Assembly (NCBI GenBank): GCA_018417955.1
Contig: JACTVC010000016.1
Location: forward strand, 310,001-374,000
DNA from: Laccaria trichodermophora
Lineage: Eukaryota; Basidiomycota; Agaricomycetes; Agaricales; Hydnangiaceae
Direction of reading: 5' to 3'
Length of the DNA stretch: 64,000 nucleotides
The translations under genes were made by a program, and so were the position numbers. Position 1 is the first letter of the stretch, and each line of letters opens with the position of its first letter. The notes beneath the pieces are model-generated. The model was given only the letters and a program-made list of their open reading frames with translations. It had not been told where the DNA came from and made no database searches. Of the stretch, positions 11,879 through 23,386 are shown piece after piece.

Positions 11879-13679
11879 CTCAAAGTAGGGGACGAAGTCT
11901 GCATTCTTTCAGGAGACCATGAGGGTGTTACGGGTTGGGTAGTGAATGGAGACAACGACTATGTGTGCATCTTTAATGACAGGACCAGTACAGAGGTAAA
12001 TGTCTTGCTTTTTATTATATTATACTTCTTTTAACATTCTGTCATCCTTTAGATAGAGGTATCTCCAGGGATTGTCCAGTTCTTCACCTCCCCCTTTGTC
12101 TTCGGAACAGAGTCCTTGGATTTAAAAGCTCCCTTCACAGATGTGCAAAAGCGTGTCATGAAGGGGGACTCCAATAGTCATCTTGTAGGAAAACAAGTAA
12201 TGGTCACCAAGGGGGATTTTAGAGGTTACCGAGGCATAGTGTTTAAAAGTCCGGTCTGGTCCGGTTTTTTGATGCCCCTGGGCTTTAACCGTAACCGTAA
12301 CCGGTCTGCATTTTTCCCAGATGTCAAAAGACCGAACCGGACCACAAAAAACTGCGGTCTGTGGTCTTTTTGCGGTCTATAGACCGGTCTTGGTCTTCTT
12401 CGGTTTTAACCAGTTTAAGACCGGTTTTCTGGGCAATATTTTAAAAATATGAATCGGTAAATTTGTTAACGTTTTCCTTAGCTTTAAAAAGAGCTCAAGA
12501 ACGTTAAATTCCATTGAGAATTGGTGTTTCTATAAAAATAGTCTTGTACATCTACTATTTTTAACAAAATTTTACATTTTTATTTATATCTTTGTCAATT
12601 TTCAACCAATTAATATGTACTTGGGTGCGTTTTGAAGGGTATTTAATGGGCTACAAAAAACCGGTCCTAACCGGTTAAAACCGGTTCATTTAGACCGGTC
12701 TTTTTGCGGTCTTTAGTTCTCAAAAATAAAAAAACCGAACTGCAGGTCCGGTTTTTTGCGGTCTTGGTCTGGTCTGGTTACAGTCTTTTTCCAGTCACGA
12801 GACCGGACTTCCAAACACTACCGAGGCAGAATAAAAAGCATGGTTGGTGAAAAAAGGGTCTTCGTCAAGCTCAAGGCACGCCTCCAAAGCCCACAAGTTT
12901 TTGACATCAGTTCTCTACACATCATGCAAGTCCCTTATCTTATTTTTTGAAATTGATGCTAATCAACTTCCAGCACTGACGAAAGGCTTCAGGCCCCCAG
13001 GCCTTGAGAGGTTCTCACTGATTTTACTTACCCACTTGAACCAGCGCCTCCACCTGGTACTCTGGCAGGCTTTTTGTTCCCTGGTTACCCCTTGCCAGAT
13101 CTGCAACCCTCAGTCACATATCCTGCTCCTTTCCTTCCGCAGACTCCAGCCATTGCAGGGCCATCTACTCTGCTTCCTAACTTGGAAGATATCCCAATGA
13201 CCCCAGCTTGGAACCCAAGCTCACAAACCCCCCGCCGTGGTGATGATGGTAATTATGTTTCTGATTCTGATTCAAAGTCAATAGATACTGACACAATTGT
13301 GGCAGCCTCTTCTCCGTATTGGCTCAAAGACAGCTGCTTCGCCACCATGAGACTGAGCCTTTGTCTCATCAATACCAACCCTAATTTCCATAACGGCCAG
13401 CACAAAGATAAGTGCAGGGAGTTCAAGGGAGTCGTCGGAGATGCAGTCAAGGTTCAACTCAGTTACAAAGTGATTGAAGTGCCATTTCCATACTTAATAC
13501 CTGAACGGCCGGAGTGCAAAGGCCAAGTCATTACTGTGTTTGACGGCCCACATAGGGGGACACAGTTTAGGATTAAGGAGTTTGGTGAAGAGGTCTGCAG
13601 CTGCTTGATTTTGAAATCAACAACGCTTTTGAGAAAGGTTGATGTCAAAATTGCCACCAATCTACTGGTAGTGACCTGA
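11879..13679 (+). pseudogene. KOW-domain (Spt5-like) protein gene, split by a hAT MITE
   Basis: Exon about 11879-11995 encodes a first KOW-like unit (VGDEVCILSGDHEGVTGWVV). An intron of 57 bp (11996-12052, GTAAAT...TTTAG) leads in phase 0 to an exon with a second KOW motif, KGDFRGYRG, which is broken at 12236 by the MITE 12237-12820 and resumes at 12829 with RIKSMVGEKRVFVKL. Because the MITE duplicated CCGAGGCA exactly, the original frame is continuous without it. A further exon to 13679 has a Pro/Ser-rich linker, then a third KOW-like unit (CKGQVITVFDGPHRGTQF). Such proteins resemble transcription elongation factor Spt5 KOW arrays but lack a visible NGN domain; the real N-terminus is not identified (a small frame at 11455-11649 might belong). 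Unless the MITE is spliced or excised, the gene is inactive. Confidence 0.75.
12237..12820. mobile_element. hAT-type MITE, 584 bp, copy 2 (in KOW gene)
   Basis: Same family and same length as 2754-3337: begins TAGTGTTTAAAAGTCCGG, ends CCGGACTTCCAAACACTA. Target duplication CCGAGGCA at 12229-12236 and 12821-12828. It sits inside a KOW codon block of the host gene. CpG words (ACCGG, CGGTC) are intact, which suggests recent insertion relative to flanking repeats. Confidence 0.95.
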
Positions 13680-13839
13680 GACACCCGGCGATAAAATACC
13701 TTAGATAAATTTTAAATACCTTAGGAAGACTTTTCTTGTGTATTTTATGCATATCTCAATGGCAAGGCGTATACTATTGACCTTAATGCAAGACCTGTGA
13801 GTCTTGAGATGACTGAACAAATGAACTTAGACAATCACT

Positions 13840-14695
13840 ATTGCGTAGCTATTAGAACAAGCCCACACACATGAAAGATGGAGCAGAGGAAGGCACTGAA
13901 CAGTTGGTGGGCATATGGGCAAAAATGCGAACATAAAAACCTACTTACCTCAATGGGAACTCAACTGTTTTGTAAACAGTTTTATGGAGTGTGTTCACAG
14001 GATGCATAGCTATCAGAATGAGCCCACATGCATGACAAATGGAGTGGAGGAAGGTACTGAATAGTTGGTGAGCATATGGGCAAAAAAGAGATATGAATGA
14101 ACTAGTGTTGCTGCGGCTCTGGCTCAAAGTCGGCTGAAGCTAGGAGCTGAGCCGAGTTTAGCCGAAGCCCAGCCAGAACTGCCAAGTGATGACTCTCACA
14201 GCTCAGCTAATTCCAGCTCCAGCTAAGAAGCCAGCTGGGAGCTGGCTAAGCCAGTCATAATTCTGTGAACGTGCTCCACAAAACCATTTATGAAACGGTT
14301 GAGTTCCCATTGAGGTAAGTAGGTTCATAACTTTGCTTTTTGCCCATATGCTCACTAACTGTTCAGTACCTTCCTGTGCTCTGTTTTTCATGTGTGTAGG
14401 TGTGTTCTGATACCTACATCTGTGAACATGCTCCACAAAACCGTTTACGAAATGGTTGAGTTTTCATGGAGGTAAGTTAGTTTTTATGTTCGCATTTTTG
14501 CCCTTATGCTCACCAACTGCTCAGTACCCCCCTGTGGTCTGTTTGGCATGCATGTAGACTCATTCGGATGCCTATGCACTCCATGAACATGCTCCACAAA
14601 ACCATTTATGAAATGTTTGAGTTCCCATGGAGGTAAGTAGGTTCGTAACTTCGCTTTCTTCCCCTTATGCTCACCTGCTTTTCAGTATGGTGACT
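13840..14695. repeat. Inverted cluster of ~160-bp repeats around a partial element
   Basis: A unit containing CTCCACAAAACCGTTTACGA and TGCCCATATGCTCACCAACTG type phrases occurs about three times forward (14262-14690) and about twice reversed (13850-14095). Between them, 14103-14260 begins TAGTGTTGCTGCGGCTCTGG and is rich in GGCTGAGC/AGCCAG words; its start matches the terminus of the hAT MITE at 28800, but no matching right end follows, so it looks truncated. Confidence 0.65.
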
Positions 14696-14699
14696 TGTT

Positions 14700-15470
14700 T
14701 CTAGATTCCCACTCTATGTAGTGCTGTTTTGGCAGTTTGGTGCACTTCACAATGTGGGGTTCAGAACTGTTGTATGATGGGCAAGAGGTGAGTGCGAGAA
14801 GTTATCCTGTCCTGAAATACTCTCTAGACACACTGCCATCTTCCTACCATTCATGACACCCACCCACCACCACTGTCACTGGTGACGACCACCTTGGCCA
14901 GTGATGATGACCACCCACTGCCCTCACCGACCTCCCACAACCACCGATAGCAGGCTAGAAGAAGAAAATGAGCTTGGTTTATGGGGCAGAGCAGTTGCTA
15001 TGGATGCTCATGGCTGGTGTAGGCATTTGGGGGTCTTTGATGCCAAAGTAACAGCCAGCAAAGATGCCTCCATGCATGCCTGGGGAAATCCAAGTAATAC
15101 AAGGGACGAGAATGTTGTTGTATACTGATTAAATACATTTAATATACATTTTACATATTCAAATTTCATGTCATGAGGAAAATTGAAGGCCAAGTAAGTA
15201 GCATAAGATCTGCTTCAAGGCTCTCTAGGGACAGCTCAGGCCACCCTAGGACAACCTCAGCACACCTCAGGACAACCTCAGCGCACCTCAGGACAACCTC
15301 AGTGCATCTCAGGACAACCTCAGGTTGCTCCTGGGAAATCAAAAAAAGGAACCTGTACCTGGGGGCAACCTGATGCCCTGAGTTCCATGACGGCCTCTGG
15401 GTATCCAGGGGCTACCCTGGATACCCTCAGGGAAGAAGTGATTTTCCTGATGAGTCTACATGGTTGAGCA
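14700..15470. other. Low-complexity intergenic stretch with 21-bp minisatellite and hairpin
   Basis: 15249-15330 holds about four copies of a 21-bp unit (GGACAACCTCAGCACACCTCA and variants). At about 15406-15433 GGGTATCCAGGG and CCCTGGATACCC form a perfect 12-bp stem with a 4-nt loop. 14830-14940 is CAC/ACC-rich. No gene recognised. Confidence 0.6.
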
Positions 15471-15474
15471 ACAT

Positions 15475-16340
15475 TGGCTTTGAGTAGTGTATGAGGATTA
15501 GGTGCTGCATTGCAGTCCATCTTTACTTGCTTTTGACAGAAATGAAAACTGAATGTTTGGGGGGGAATGAAATGTCAGGGAATCACTGCAACAACCTCAA
15601 CATGTAGTATTTAACAACAGAAGTAACTGTCATACTCACCTCTCACCCAACATGCAACTCCAAATTCAATCTTCATGTGGAGGGCATCAAGCTGCCAAAA
15701 TACACCACCATGAGGGATGTAGAGAGGGAGACACCAATAGTCATGCAGTTCTGGTATGCCATAAGGCATACATGGTAGTTTGGAGATGCAAGTTGTTGTT
15801 GGAGAAGTAGTGGGAGGATGGAGTTCAGTCCATCTATCCACCAACTCAGGCATTGCATACTCAAGCATGCATCACGATGGTCGTCCATTGCCCTACCACG
15901 CCTAGGAATTGCAACCCTACTCCATGGAATACACCTGCTCTGTCACATTCAACATGTCCAACTTCCACTTGTTCGTCCTCACCATTCCTCAGAATTTTGA
16001 GAGCAGTGTTGATTAATACAGAACCAGTGCAAAGAGTTTGAGTTCAATGTCACAGAGGGTCGTTGCTGATGCAATGTCAGCTAAAGAATTCATCATACAC
16101 TTTTCAACCAACATCAGTGGAGAGACCTCCTTTGACAACAGCATCTTGAGGGGATTGTTAAAAGGCATCAGGCAAGACCTTGAATCTTGTGGAAGCCAAT
16201 TGACAGGGAAACAGGGGAAGCAAGTGGGCACCAAATATGTTCAGCTGCTGGAACTCGACCCCCTCTCTCCTCTGTGACATTTCTTTCTTCAATTCTCCAT
16301 ACCATCGAGTTGTGGATGGCAGGGATTTCGACCCATCCAT
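15475..16340 (-). pseudogene. CpG-depleted copy of the 48.8-50.1 kb gene family
   Basis: Homologous to 48830-49150 and 49640-50100, with the part between missing. On the minus strand one exon still reads IPELHDYWCLPLYIPHGG...QLDALH.KIE, matching IPELHNRWCLLPWIPRGG...QLDTLYINIE of the other copy. The following GT-AG intron is recognisable, but the next exon opens into a stop, so the gene is broken. Nearly every CpG of the 49-kb copy is TG or CA here. Function unknown. Confidence 0.6.
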
Positions 16341-16355
16341 CATCCATTTCTGTCA

Positions 16356-16505
16356 TGATTAGTTGACATGTAGTTTATGGTGTCCTTGGCCCTATCTATG
16401 TTCTGGGGATGAGGTTGAAGGATTGCCAGTGCTGCAGCATCAGTATTTGATATCATGCACAAGTTGTCTTTCACAGTAGGAAAGGCCATTCTAAGCCTTT
16501 TTCCA
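16356..16505 (+). repeat. Fragment of foldback inner arm
   Basis: Matches 2015-2140 (GGTTGAAGGATTGCCAGTGC, then CACAAGTTGTCTTTCACA). It ends at 16505 where the GGTATG-rich segment starts. Confidence 0.65.
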
Positions 16506-16506
16506 G

Positions 16507-16662
16507 AGTGGTATGTGAGCACCATACCAATACCATGGTACCATGGAATGGAAAACTCATACCATATCCTACTCATACCAATACCAAGTTACCATACCAT
16601 ACCATGTCATGTTATACCATACCAAATGGTATGATACCATCATACCAAAGCTGTCACAAAAG
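16507..16662 (+). repeat. GGTATG/CATACC palindromic segment, left copy
   Basis: Rich in CCATACCA and TGGTATG words. It is the reverse complement of 19178-19325, almost base for base, from AGTGGTATGTGAGCACCATA to ATCATACCAAAGCTGTCAC. The two copies bracket a 2.5-kb region as an inverted pair. Related words occur at 18410-18500. Confidence 0.75.
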
Positions 16663-17140
16663 CGGACACTACAAACATTGTAATGAAAAAAGCAGAGACT
16701 ACAAACATTGTAATGAAAAAAGCGGACACTACAAGCCTTTGTAATGAAAAAGGCAAAGACTACAAACATTTGTAGTCTAAAAAGCAGACACTACAAACAT
16801 TGTAATGAAAAAAGCGGACACTATAAACATTTGTAGTCCAAAAAGCGGACACTACAAACATTGTAATGAAAAAAGTGGACACTATAAACATTTGTAGTCT
16901 AAAAAGCGGACACTACAAACATTGTAATGAAAAAAGCGGACACTATAAACATTTGTAGTCTAAAAAGCGCACACTACAAGCCTTTGTAATGACAAAGGAA
17001 AAGACTACAAATTTTTGTAGTTGAAAAAAGCGGACACTACAAACTTTTGTAATGAAAAAAGTGAAGACTACAAACTTTAGTAATGAAAAAAGCGCACACT
17101 AGTAACTTTTGTAGTGAAAAAGCGGACAGTACAAACCAAA
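16663..17140 (+). repeat. Tandem array of AAAAAGCGGACACTACAAACAT units
   Basis: A unit of about 29 bp, often in pairs of about 58 bp (GCGGACACTACAAACATTGT, then AATGAAAA), is repeated more than ten times. The same words occur in the foldback arms (1800-2000, 3340-3380) and at 19510-19670. Confidence 0.8.
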
Positions 17141-17149
17141 CTGATATTA

Positions 17150-17609
17150 TGTAATGACTTTCCCAATTAGGAAATATGCGAACATCGTCATAAACAATGA
17201 CAACACTAAGCTAGCCACTAACTCCAGTGGCCCAAAGAGCATGGGAAACAGTTCCCAACCTAAATGTGCACTGTGCCTGACATTAGGTGTGGCAGAAAAA
17301 GTGTAACGCTTTTCCCAATTAGGAAATGGCCCAATTAGGAAATAGTGCGGACATCATCATGAACAATGACAACACCAAGTTAACCACTAACTCCAGTCGC
17401 CCAAAGAGCATGGGAAATAATTCCTGACCTAAATGTGCAGTGTGCCTGACATTAGGTGTGGCAGAAAAAAGTGCAACACTTTTCCCCAATTAGGAAATAG
17501 TGCAGACATCATCATGAACAGTGACAACACTAAGCTAGCCACTAACTGCAGTGGCCCAAAGAGCATGGGAAACAGTTCCCAACCTAACTGCACACTGTGC
17601 CTGACATTA
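17150..17609 (+). repeat. Tandem repeat, ~165-bp unit, three copies
   Basis: Units share TTCCCAATTAGGAAATAGTG, ATCATCATGAACAATGACAA, CCAAAGAGCATGGGAAA and TGTGCCTGACATTAGGTGTG. A fourth, partial unit continues at 18247-18325 beyond the MITE 17610-18244. Confidence 0.85.
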
Positions 17610-18244
17610 CTATGTTTGTTCAGGTGTTTGAAACTGTGGATTATTTTACCTTCCACTTACCTTGAGGCCTTGGAATTTTCACAGAAGGTGTATTTATGTA
17701 TTACATTTATTGTCTCAAAATTTTAGAACAAGAGTCAAAGATTTGTGGTCTGGGGACATGGATTTGTGGTTTTCATTACACCAGACAAACAAAAGTTTAC
17801 TCAGATCCCTCCAGATCAGCTTGACTGTTTATTCTAAAACTTTCCAATTGCATTTGAATGGCATACTTAAGTTCAAATAGAAAAATTTAGATAGTGAGGT
17901 GAAGTTGTTGTTTCAGGAAGGGCAAAAGACCAAATTCTGCTGTGAAACAGCTCGAAAAACATGACATTTGTGTGACATTCACACATCATCCATGCATCAT
18001 CCATCAGCCAAATTCGTTGTTACCTTGTGTGACACGAGTTTCAATCTCCTGATATATCTGAACCCTGAGCACCAGAATGCCTCCCACAGCAAACACAACA
18101 CATTTATACCAAAAAAAAGTAGATACTCTTATAGAAGAGAAAAAAGATTATTGGCCTGTAAAAAAATCCAAAGAATTTGATGAGGTGGTGAGTCAGAAAT
18201 CGCGAAGTGCTGAAAAAGTTTCAAACACCTGAACAAACATACAG
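17610..18244. mobile_element. TA-flanked MITE (Tc1/mariner-like), 635 bp
   Basis: Inserted between CCTGACAT-TA and TA-GGTGTGGCAG of a tandem repeat unit; the neighbouring units read CCTGACATTAGGTGTGGCAG, so the empty site is known and a TA duplication is clear. Ends are inverted: CTATGTTTGTTCAGGTGTTT at left and CTGTATGTTTGTTCAGGTGT as reverse complement at right. No open frame of note inside. Confidence 0.9.
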
Positions 18245-18329
18245 TAGGTGTGGCAGAAAAAAGTGTAACACTTTTCCCAATTAGGAAATGGCCCAATTGG
18301 GAAATAGTGCACACATCTACAAAATTGGT

Positions 18330-19177
18330 CAAAGCTATTGGTAAATATATGTAAACAAACTTCGAAATGAGGCTTTTCTGCCTTTCTCTGCCTAAATAAA
18401 AATATATTATGGTTCCTGATACCATGGTATGGTATGAGGGTGCATGGTATGGTATGGTAGGGAGTGCAACATGGGATTACAATACCATGGTATAATATTT
18501 TGATAATGAAGACTCTTAGGACAACAAGACTTGATCCCATTTCCATTAACAAGACTTTAGATTGGACAGATTCACTCAGCTTCAATAAATTGGACCAAAT
18601 ATTATGACAAAGAAGCTTTGGCCAAACACTCAGGACAACAATACCTGATTCCATCATATGTGTATGCTATGTAGGTAGGTAGGACTGTCTGATTGGCCCT
18701 ACTGGGCAAAATATATTTAACCTATTATTGAAAGCATTCATATTAATGGCTTTTTAGGAATAAAAAAACCCTCAATTGAACTGATTTTCAAAGGTTGGAG
18801 TTGACTATCTGGCCTCCACTTGGAGTTGGAAACCTTAGAAAAAACCTGAAGAACCTTTCCACTTTTCTTTGCTTCTCAATGACCACTTCATCCCAATGGA
18901 TGTGGTATTGTTTGATTTGGATGAATATTTGTTCTAATAGAAAGGACTGGGAAAGATATGTATCATTAAATGGCTTTGGATGCATGAGAAAGCTGGGATA
19001 AAGCCTATTTAAACTCATTTTCAATAGATGGTTTGGACTATCTAGCCTCAATTTGTAGCCCAATAGCTCAAGAAAAACATGGAGAACCACCCCACAAAAA
19101 ATGGTACCCAATGGACCAGTATTGCAGCCTGCAGAATTTATTTATTTATTTTGGAAAAGGACCCCAGACACCCAGTG
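18330..19177. other. Repetitive non-coding stretch
   Basis: 18410-18500 has CCATGGTATGG words. 18780-18870 and 19010-19090 are two diverged copies of about 240-bp spacing (TTGAACTGATTTTCAAAGGT... / TTTAAACTCATTTTCAATAG..., both ending near GGAGAACC or AAGAACC). No gene recognised. Confidence 0.5.
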
Positions 19178-19325
19178 ACAGCTTTGGTATGATGGCATCA
19201 TACCATTTGGTATGGTATAACATGACATGGTATGGTATGGTAACTTGGTATTGGTATGAGTGGGATATGGTATGAGTTTTCCATTCCATGGTACCATGGT
19301 ATTGGTATGGTGCTCACATACCACT
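19178..19325 (-). repeat. GGTATG/CATACC palindromic segment, right copy
   Basis: Reverse complement of 16507-16662, joined on its outer side to sequence not shared with the left copy. Confidence 0.75.
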
Positions 19326-19399
19326 CTGGAATGGGTACCATTGAGGTACCCTTAAATCAAAGAATTCATATGCCTCATAGGTACCCTAAAATGGGTGAC

Positions 19400-20600
19400 T
19401 GAAGTGCATGATGTGAGAAACTGATGATATGTAAAGTCATGTCAATCTTTCAGCCATATCCCCATAAAATAGGTAGGGCCAAGGACACCATAAATTACAT
19501 GTCAACTACAAACTTCTTGAAATGAAAAGCAGACACTACAAACTCTTCTAATAAAAAAGTGCACTCTACAAACTTTTGTAGTCTCAAAAAGTGGACACTA
19601 CAAACTTTTCTAATAAAAAAGCACACACTACAAACTTTTCTAATGAAAAAGCGGACACTACAAACTTTGTAGTCAAGATAACCTTTTGACCCTAACCCTA
19701 ACTTTGTAGTCCAAGTCTGACTTTTGTAGTCTTTTATAGTGTATCAGTAAACTTGGTAGTGTATAGACTTTTCTAGTCTTTTATAGTGTATCAGTAAACT
19801 GTGTAGTCTAAGTCTGACTTTTTTGTAGTCCATCAGTAAACTTGGTAGTCTATATCTGACTCTTATAGTAGGGCATGCACCTTCCTTTTTTGGTCAATTT
19901 TCCCACAATACAATAATTATAGCCCTTTCTTTTAGCTTTCTAAATATACTGAAATCATGTTCTTTGGTTTGATGGAGAAAAACACAGAAAACAAAAAAAA
20001 ATGCAACACTTTTGAACTTGCTTTACCTCATATCTCCACAATGGGAGCACTTCAGAACACAATTCAAACAGATTTGGGGAGCTACAGTGTAGGGCTACAA
20101 ATTTTATTTTTGACCATTTTTGGTAACTGGTCATGTGACCACTCTCCAGGGAACCCCATTGCATGGACCCTGACATGTGGGATACATTTGAAAAATCACA
20201 ATGAAAATAGTGGGGGAAAATATGAAAAGTTGCAATGAAAACAGTGGAGATAAATATGAAATTCAGAATGAAATATTGAGAGCTGCATAATGAAAAGTTG
20301 CAATGAAAGCAGTGGGGGTAAATATGAAAATCAGAATGAGATATTGAGAGCTGCACAATGAAAAATCAATGAATGTGGATGGGATAAGTATGAAAATCTT
20401 CAATGAAATCACCAGCCACCTTTATGAAATTCACAATTGTAATTCTCCTACAAGTCATGAGTGAAGCCTAGCATTTAAATCAATGAGAGATATAAGCAAG
20501 TCAAATGAAAGGCCTTTCATAATTATGCTTGAGATATAGATATTTAGCTCTAGGCATATGCCTTAGTAATATGATAAATAGTGGTAGCCACTAGTGATAT
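19400..20600 (+). repeat. Third copy of the foldback-type arm
   Basis: Same order as 2440-4960: GATGTGAGAAACTGATGATA, ACTACAAA tandem words (19500-19870, with CCCTAACCCTAAC at about 19692), conserved core (19930-20180), then an AATGAAA array (20190-20420) and a terminus GATAAATAGTGGTAGCCACT at 20572. Non-coding. Confidence 0.8.
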
Positions 20601-21110
20601 GCTGGAATTTCATTGCAGCCAGCTGGGTGAATAATCCTTAGCTACCACTGGTTTGGAATAGAAAAGACTATGAATTCACTTTACATTCTCTCCATCAGGC
20701 AAACTGACATAAGCACCCAATTGTGAGGACTGGAGCGAAATATATTGGCATGTGAATTGACCTGCTAAGGCAGCACCCAGGAACTCCAGCTTTGAATTTG
20801 CAGCTATCACAATGGATGTTCAGGAAGGGGTGAATTCGACAATGATCCAGCAACTCACTTTGCCATTTTTTGGTTTCAGGTATGAGACTTGACACTGTGC
20901 AACCAAATCTGCCATGAGTACTAGAGAAAGAAGGTCAGCCAGGCCCACATTCATAGAGTCCACTGGTAAGTACTGCATATACATCAGTCCAATAGGCGTG
21001 TTTGGCACCAACAACAAACTTTATTCTCTCATTGTAAGCCCTGCAGGTGCCATAGAAAACCAACACACTGGAAAAGTTGAGCCCACTCACCAAAGACAGT
21101 AAACGACCAA
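20601..21110 (+). repeat. Dispersed repeat (CpG-poor copy of 50455-50724 + 56241-56870)
   Basis: Matches the two halves that flank the 5.5-kb element on the right of the window (TTCATTGCAGCCAGCTGGGT, AATAATCCTTAGCTACC, CATTCTCTCCATCAGGCAAA, TTTTGGTTTCAGGTATG, AGAAAGAAGGTCAGCCAGGC). It gives the pre-insertion arrangement for that site. The CpGs of the other copy (for example CTACCGGCGGTTCGG) are changed here (CTACCACTGGTTTGG). No gene recognised. Confidence 0.8.
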
Positions 21111-21832
21111 GGAATAGAAAACTCTAGAAGACTGACGTCAAGAGTCAGAAAAGCCCAGGCATGTTTGCAACTGTCTGTAAAAATAGACACAGGCACCATG
21201 CACACCTTCACCTCATGGTGTGATTGGGGCTCTGGGTCTGGCAAGGGTTTGGGCACTTTCCTTTCTTTCTCTCCCTCCCTCATCCTTAACATCCATCTTC
21301 AATATTTCAACATGAGCAGAGTGAGTTTCTTGGGGGGCACTCACCACTTTGTCGCTAACAACACACATTCATTGAAGCTAAGAATGTGAGTGTAATGTTT
21401 GCTTAAGGTATCTGTCAAGCAAGGCGACAATGTTGGATCTGTTGCAGGTCCACATCCATGGCAATAAGAGGACGGGGGTCATTCCCCTTATGCCAAACCC
21501 CAGCACTTGGTTCACTGGGTGCTCAAAAGCCATTGCAAAACTCAAGACACATTTTTTCACCAACTTTGATGTAGTTCAGAAGAAAAAGGTCTTGTTATAT
21601 GGAATGGGGGGTATTGGAAAGACTCAGATTTGCTTGAAGTTTGTTGAGGAAATGTTTGACAGGTAGGTACCTATTGAAAGTCAGTCTGGCCCCACCTTGA
21701 AAATTGAGTTGTCCCCAGCTTCTCTCATATTTTCTGGGTTGATGCATCCTCCTCAGGTACCATCATGCAGTCACTGAAGGGTATTGGTCAGTCTTGTGGA
21801 TTGGATGGTTCACCTGAGTCTGCTCTCTGGTG

Positions 21833-23386
21833 AGGTCTTTATTGTCCCCCACTGATTCCTGCAGGATTCCTGAGGATTCCTGAGGATTACCAGGACTCTA
21901 TATTGGCTGATGTGCCAGCCAATTTATTGAGTCCTGTGGGGGTGTATTCCTGAGGACTGGAGACAGTCCTGAGGATTTTCAGACAGGACTAGTCCCAGGA
22001 TTGATGTATGTGATGAGTCACATGACCCACAAATACGTGCTTGGAAATGCATCCCGTGCACATGTTTGGTTCCCAAATGTGACACGTCACGTCACCTCTC
22101 TCTTCACCACCCACCACCACCTCGCCCACGACGACAACGACCCCATCAAACTCAACAATGACAACAACAATGGTGGTGGCGACCAGCAAATGGCGCCACC
22201 ACCAAACAGCTGACGTGGCACACCCAATCCAGGTGTGCCGCATCGACAGTGATTTTCTCAACAACGAACGCCCATGACCCCACGACGAGGGACGACAACC
22301 CCACCACCATGTGCCACCACCACCACACACCACCATGACAGCCCACCCACCGACACCGACGAGGCGGTGGCGCCCAACAAATGGCGCCACCACCAAACCG
22401 CTGACGTGGCATGCCCATCGGGCATGCCACGTCGATGGTGACTTTCTCGACAACGAATGGGACCCCACAACCACACCACCATCCCTTCCACCACCACCCA
22501 CGAACGACGAGCACCCACGAATGACGAGCACCCACGAATGATGACAACCCCACCCATGGACGACGACGACCCCATACCCGCGAATGATGAGTGCCCACAG
22601 GCAACGTCGCCCCCCCCCCATGGACACAATGCCCACGCACGGACGACGACGATCCCCCACCCACGAACAACGAGCACCCGCGGACAATGAGCGCCCACAG
22701 ACAGACGCAACCCCCCCACCACTGCCGACGAACGGCAAACGAGGCCGCCACCGACGAGCGGCAATGAGTGCCCACCCCCAGTATGTCCCCCCCTCCATTT
22801 CTATTATTCCTTCCTGTCTGTCCCCTCCCTATGTCCTTCCTCCCTGTCTGTCCTTCCTCCCTGTCTGTCCCCCCTCCTTGTCTGTCCCCATTTCTGTCTG
22901 TCCCCCCTTCCTCTCCATCTCACTTCCTGTCTGTTCTCCCTTTCCTGTCCTCCTTCCTCTCCATCTCCCTTCCTGTCTGTTCCCCCTTTCCTGTCCTCCT
23001 TGCTACCCCTGTCTGTACCCCCCTTCCTACTGTACCCCCCCTCTTGTCTGTCCCTCCTTTCTACCCCCCTTCCTATCTGTCCCTCCTTCCCCTCTCCCTT
23101 AAATATACTTGTAAAGTAATTTTGATGTCATTTAAAACAGAATTAAATTCTATTATGATATATGAATGCTTTAAGGATGGAAACAGAGTTAAGTTCATTA
23201 AGGAAGTTAGAGGAAGTCACAGATGTTTAAATGTAATGTAGTCCTCAGGAATCCTGAGGACTTGACCAAATTTTTCACTCTAACTCAAATTTACCAAAAT
23301 TATAGTTTAGTCCTGCAGGAATCCTGAGGAATCCTCAGGAATCCTGTGAGTCCTGCAGGAATCAGTGGGGGACTGATAAGTACTGT
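21833..23386. mobile_element. hAT-like element, 1554 bp (in NLR gene)
   Basis: Target duplication CTCTGGTG at 21825-21832 and 23387-23394; removing one copy and the insert restores the NB-ARC frame. Ends are imperfect inverted repeats containing GTCCCCCACTGATTCCTGCA, continuing with GGATTCCTGAGGA words. The inside is GC-rich at 22080-22760 (CGACGACGACC-type words, a direct repeat of about 187 bp with GGCGCCACCACCAAAC at about 22191 and 22381, and a stem of GACGTGGCATGCCC / GGGCATGCCACGTC at 22404), then a C/T-rich tract 22785-23100. Long open frames on both strands are low complexity; I see no transposase. Relative of 32463-33943. Confidence 0.88.
22785..23100 (+). repeat. Pyrimidine-rich CTGTCTGTCCCCCCTTCC tract
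   Basis: Irregular tandem of CCTGTCTGT and CCCCCCTTCCT words inside the hAT element, almost without purines other than G of GTCTG. Likely to adopt unusual DNA structure; not coding despite open frames. Confidence 0.75.

Noticed and set aside
11684..11935. ACCCGTA/TGGGTTC words as another hAT element like 33961-35985
   Set aside because: I could not find a target duplication or matching ends around them; left as part of the KOW gene 5' region.
22152..22798. Long overlapping open frames on both strands (up to 269 aa)
   Set aside because: They arise from CGACGACGACC/GTGGTGG-type low-complexity sequence inside a hAT element; translations are Gly/Val/Trp or Pro/Thr/Asp strings with no domain.
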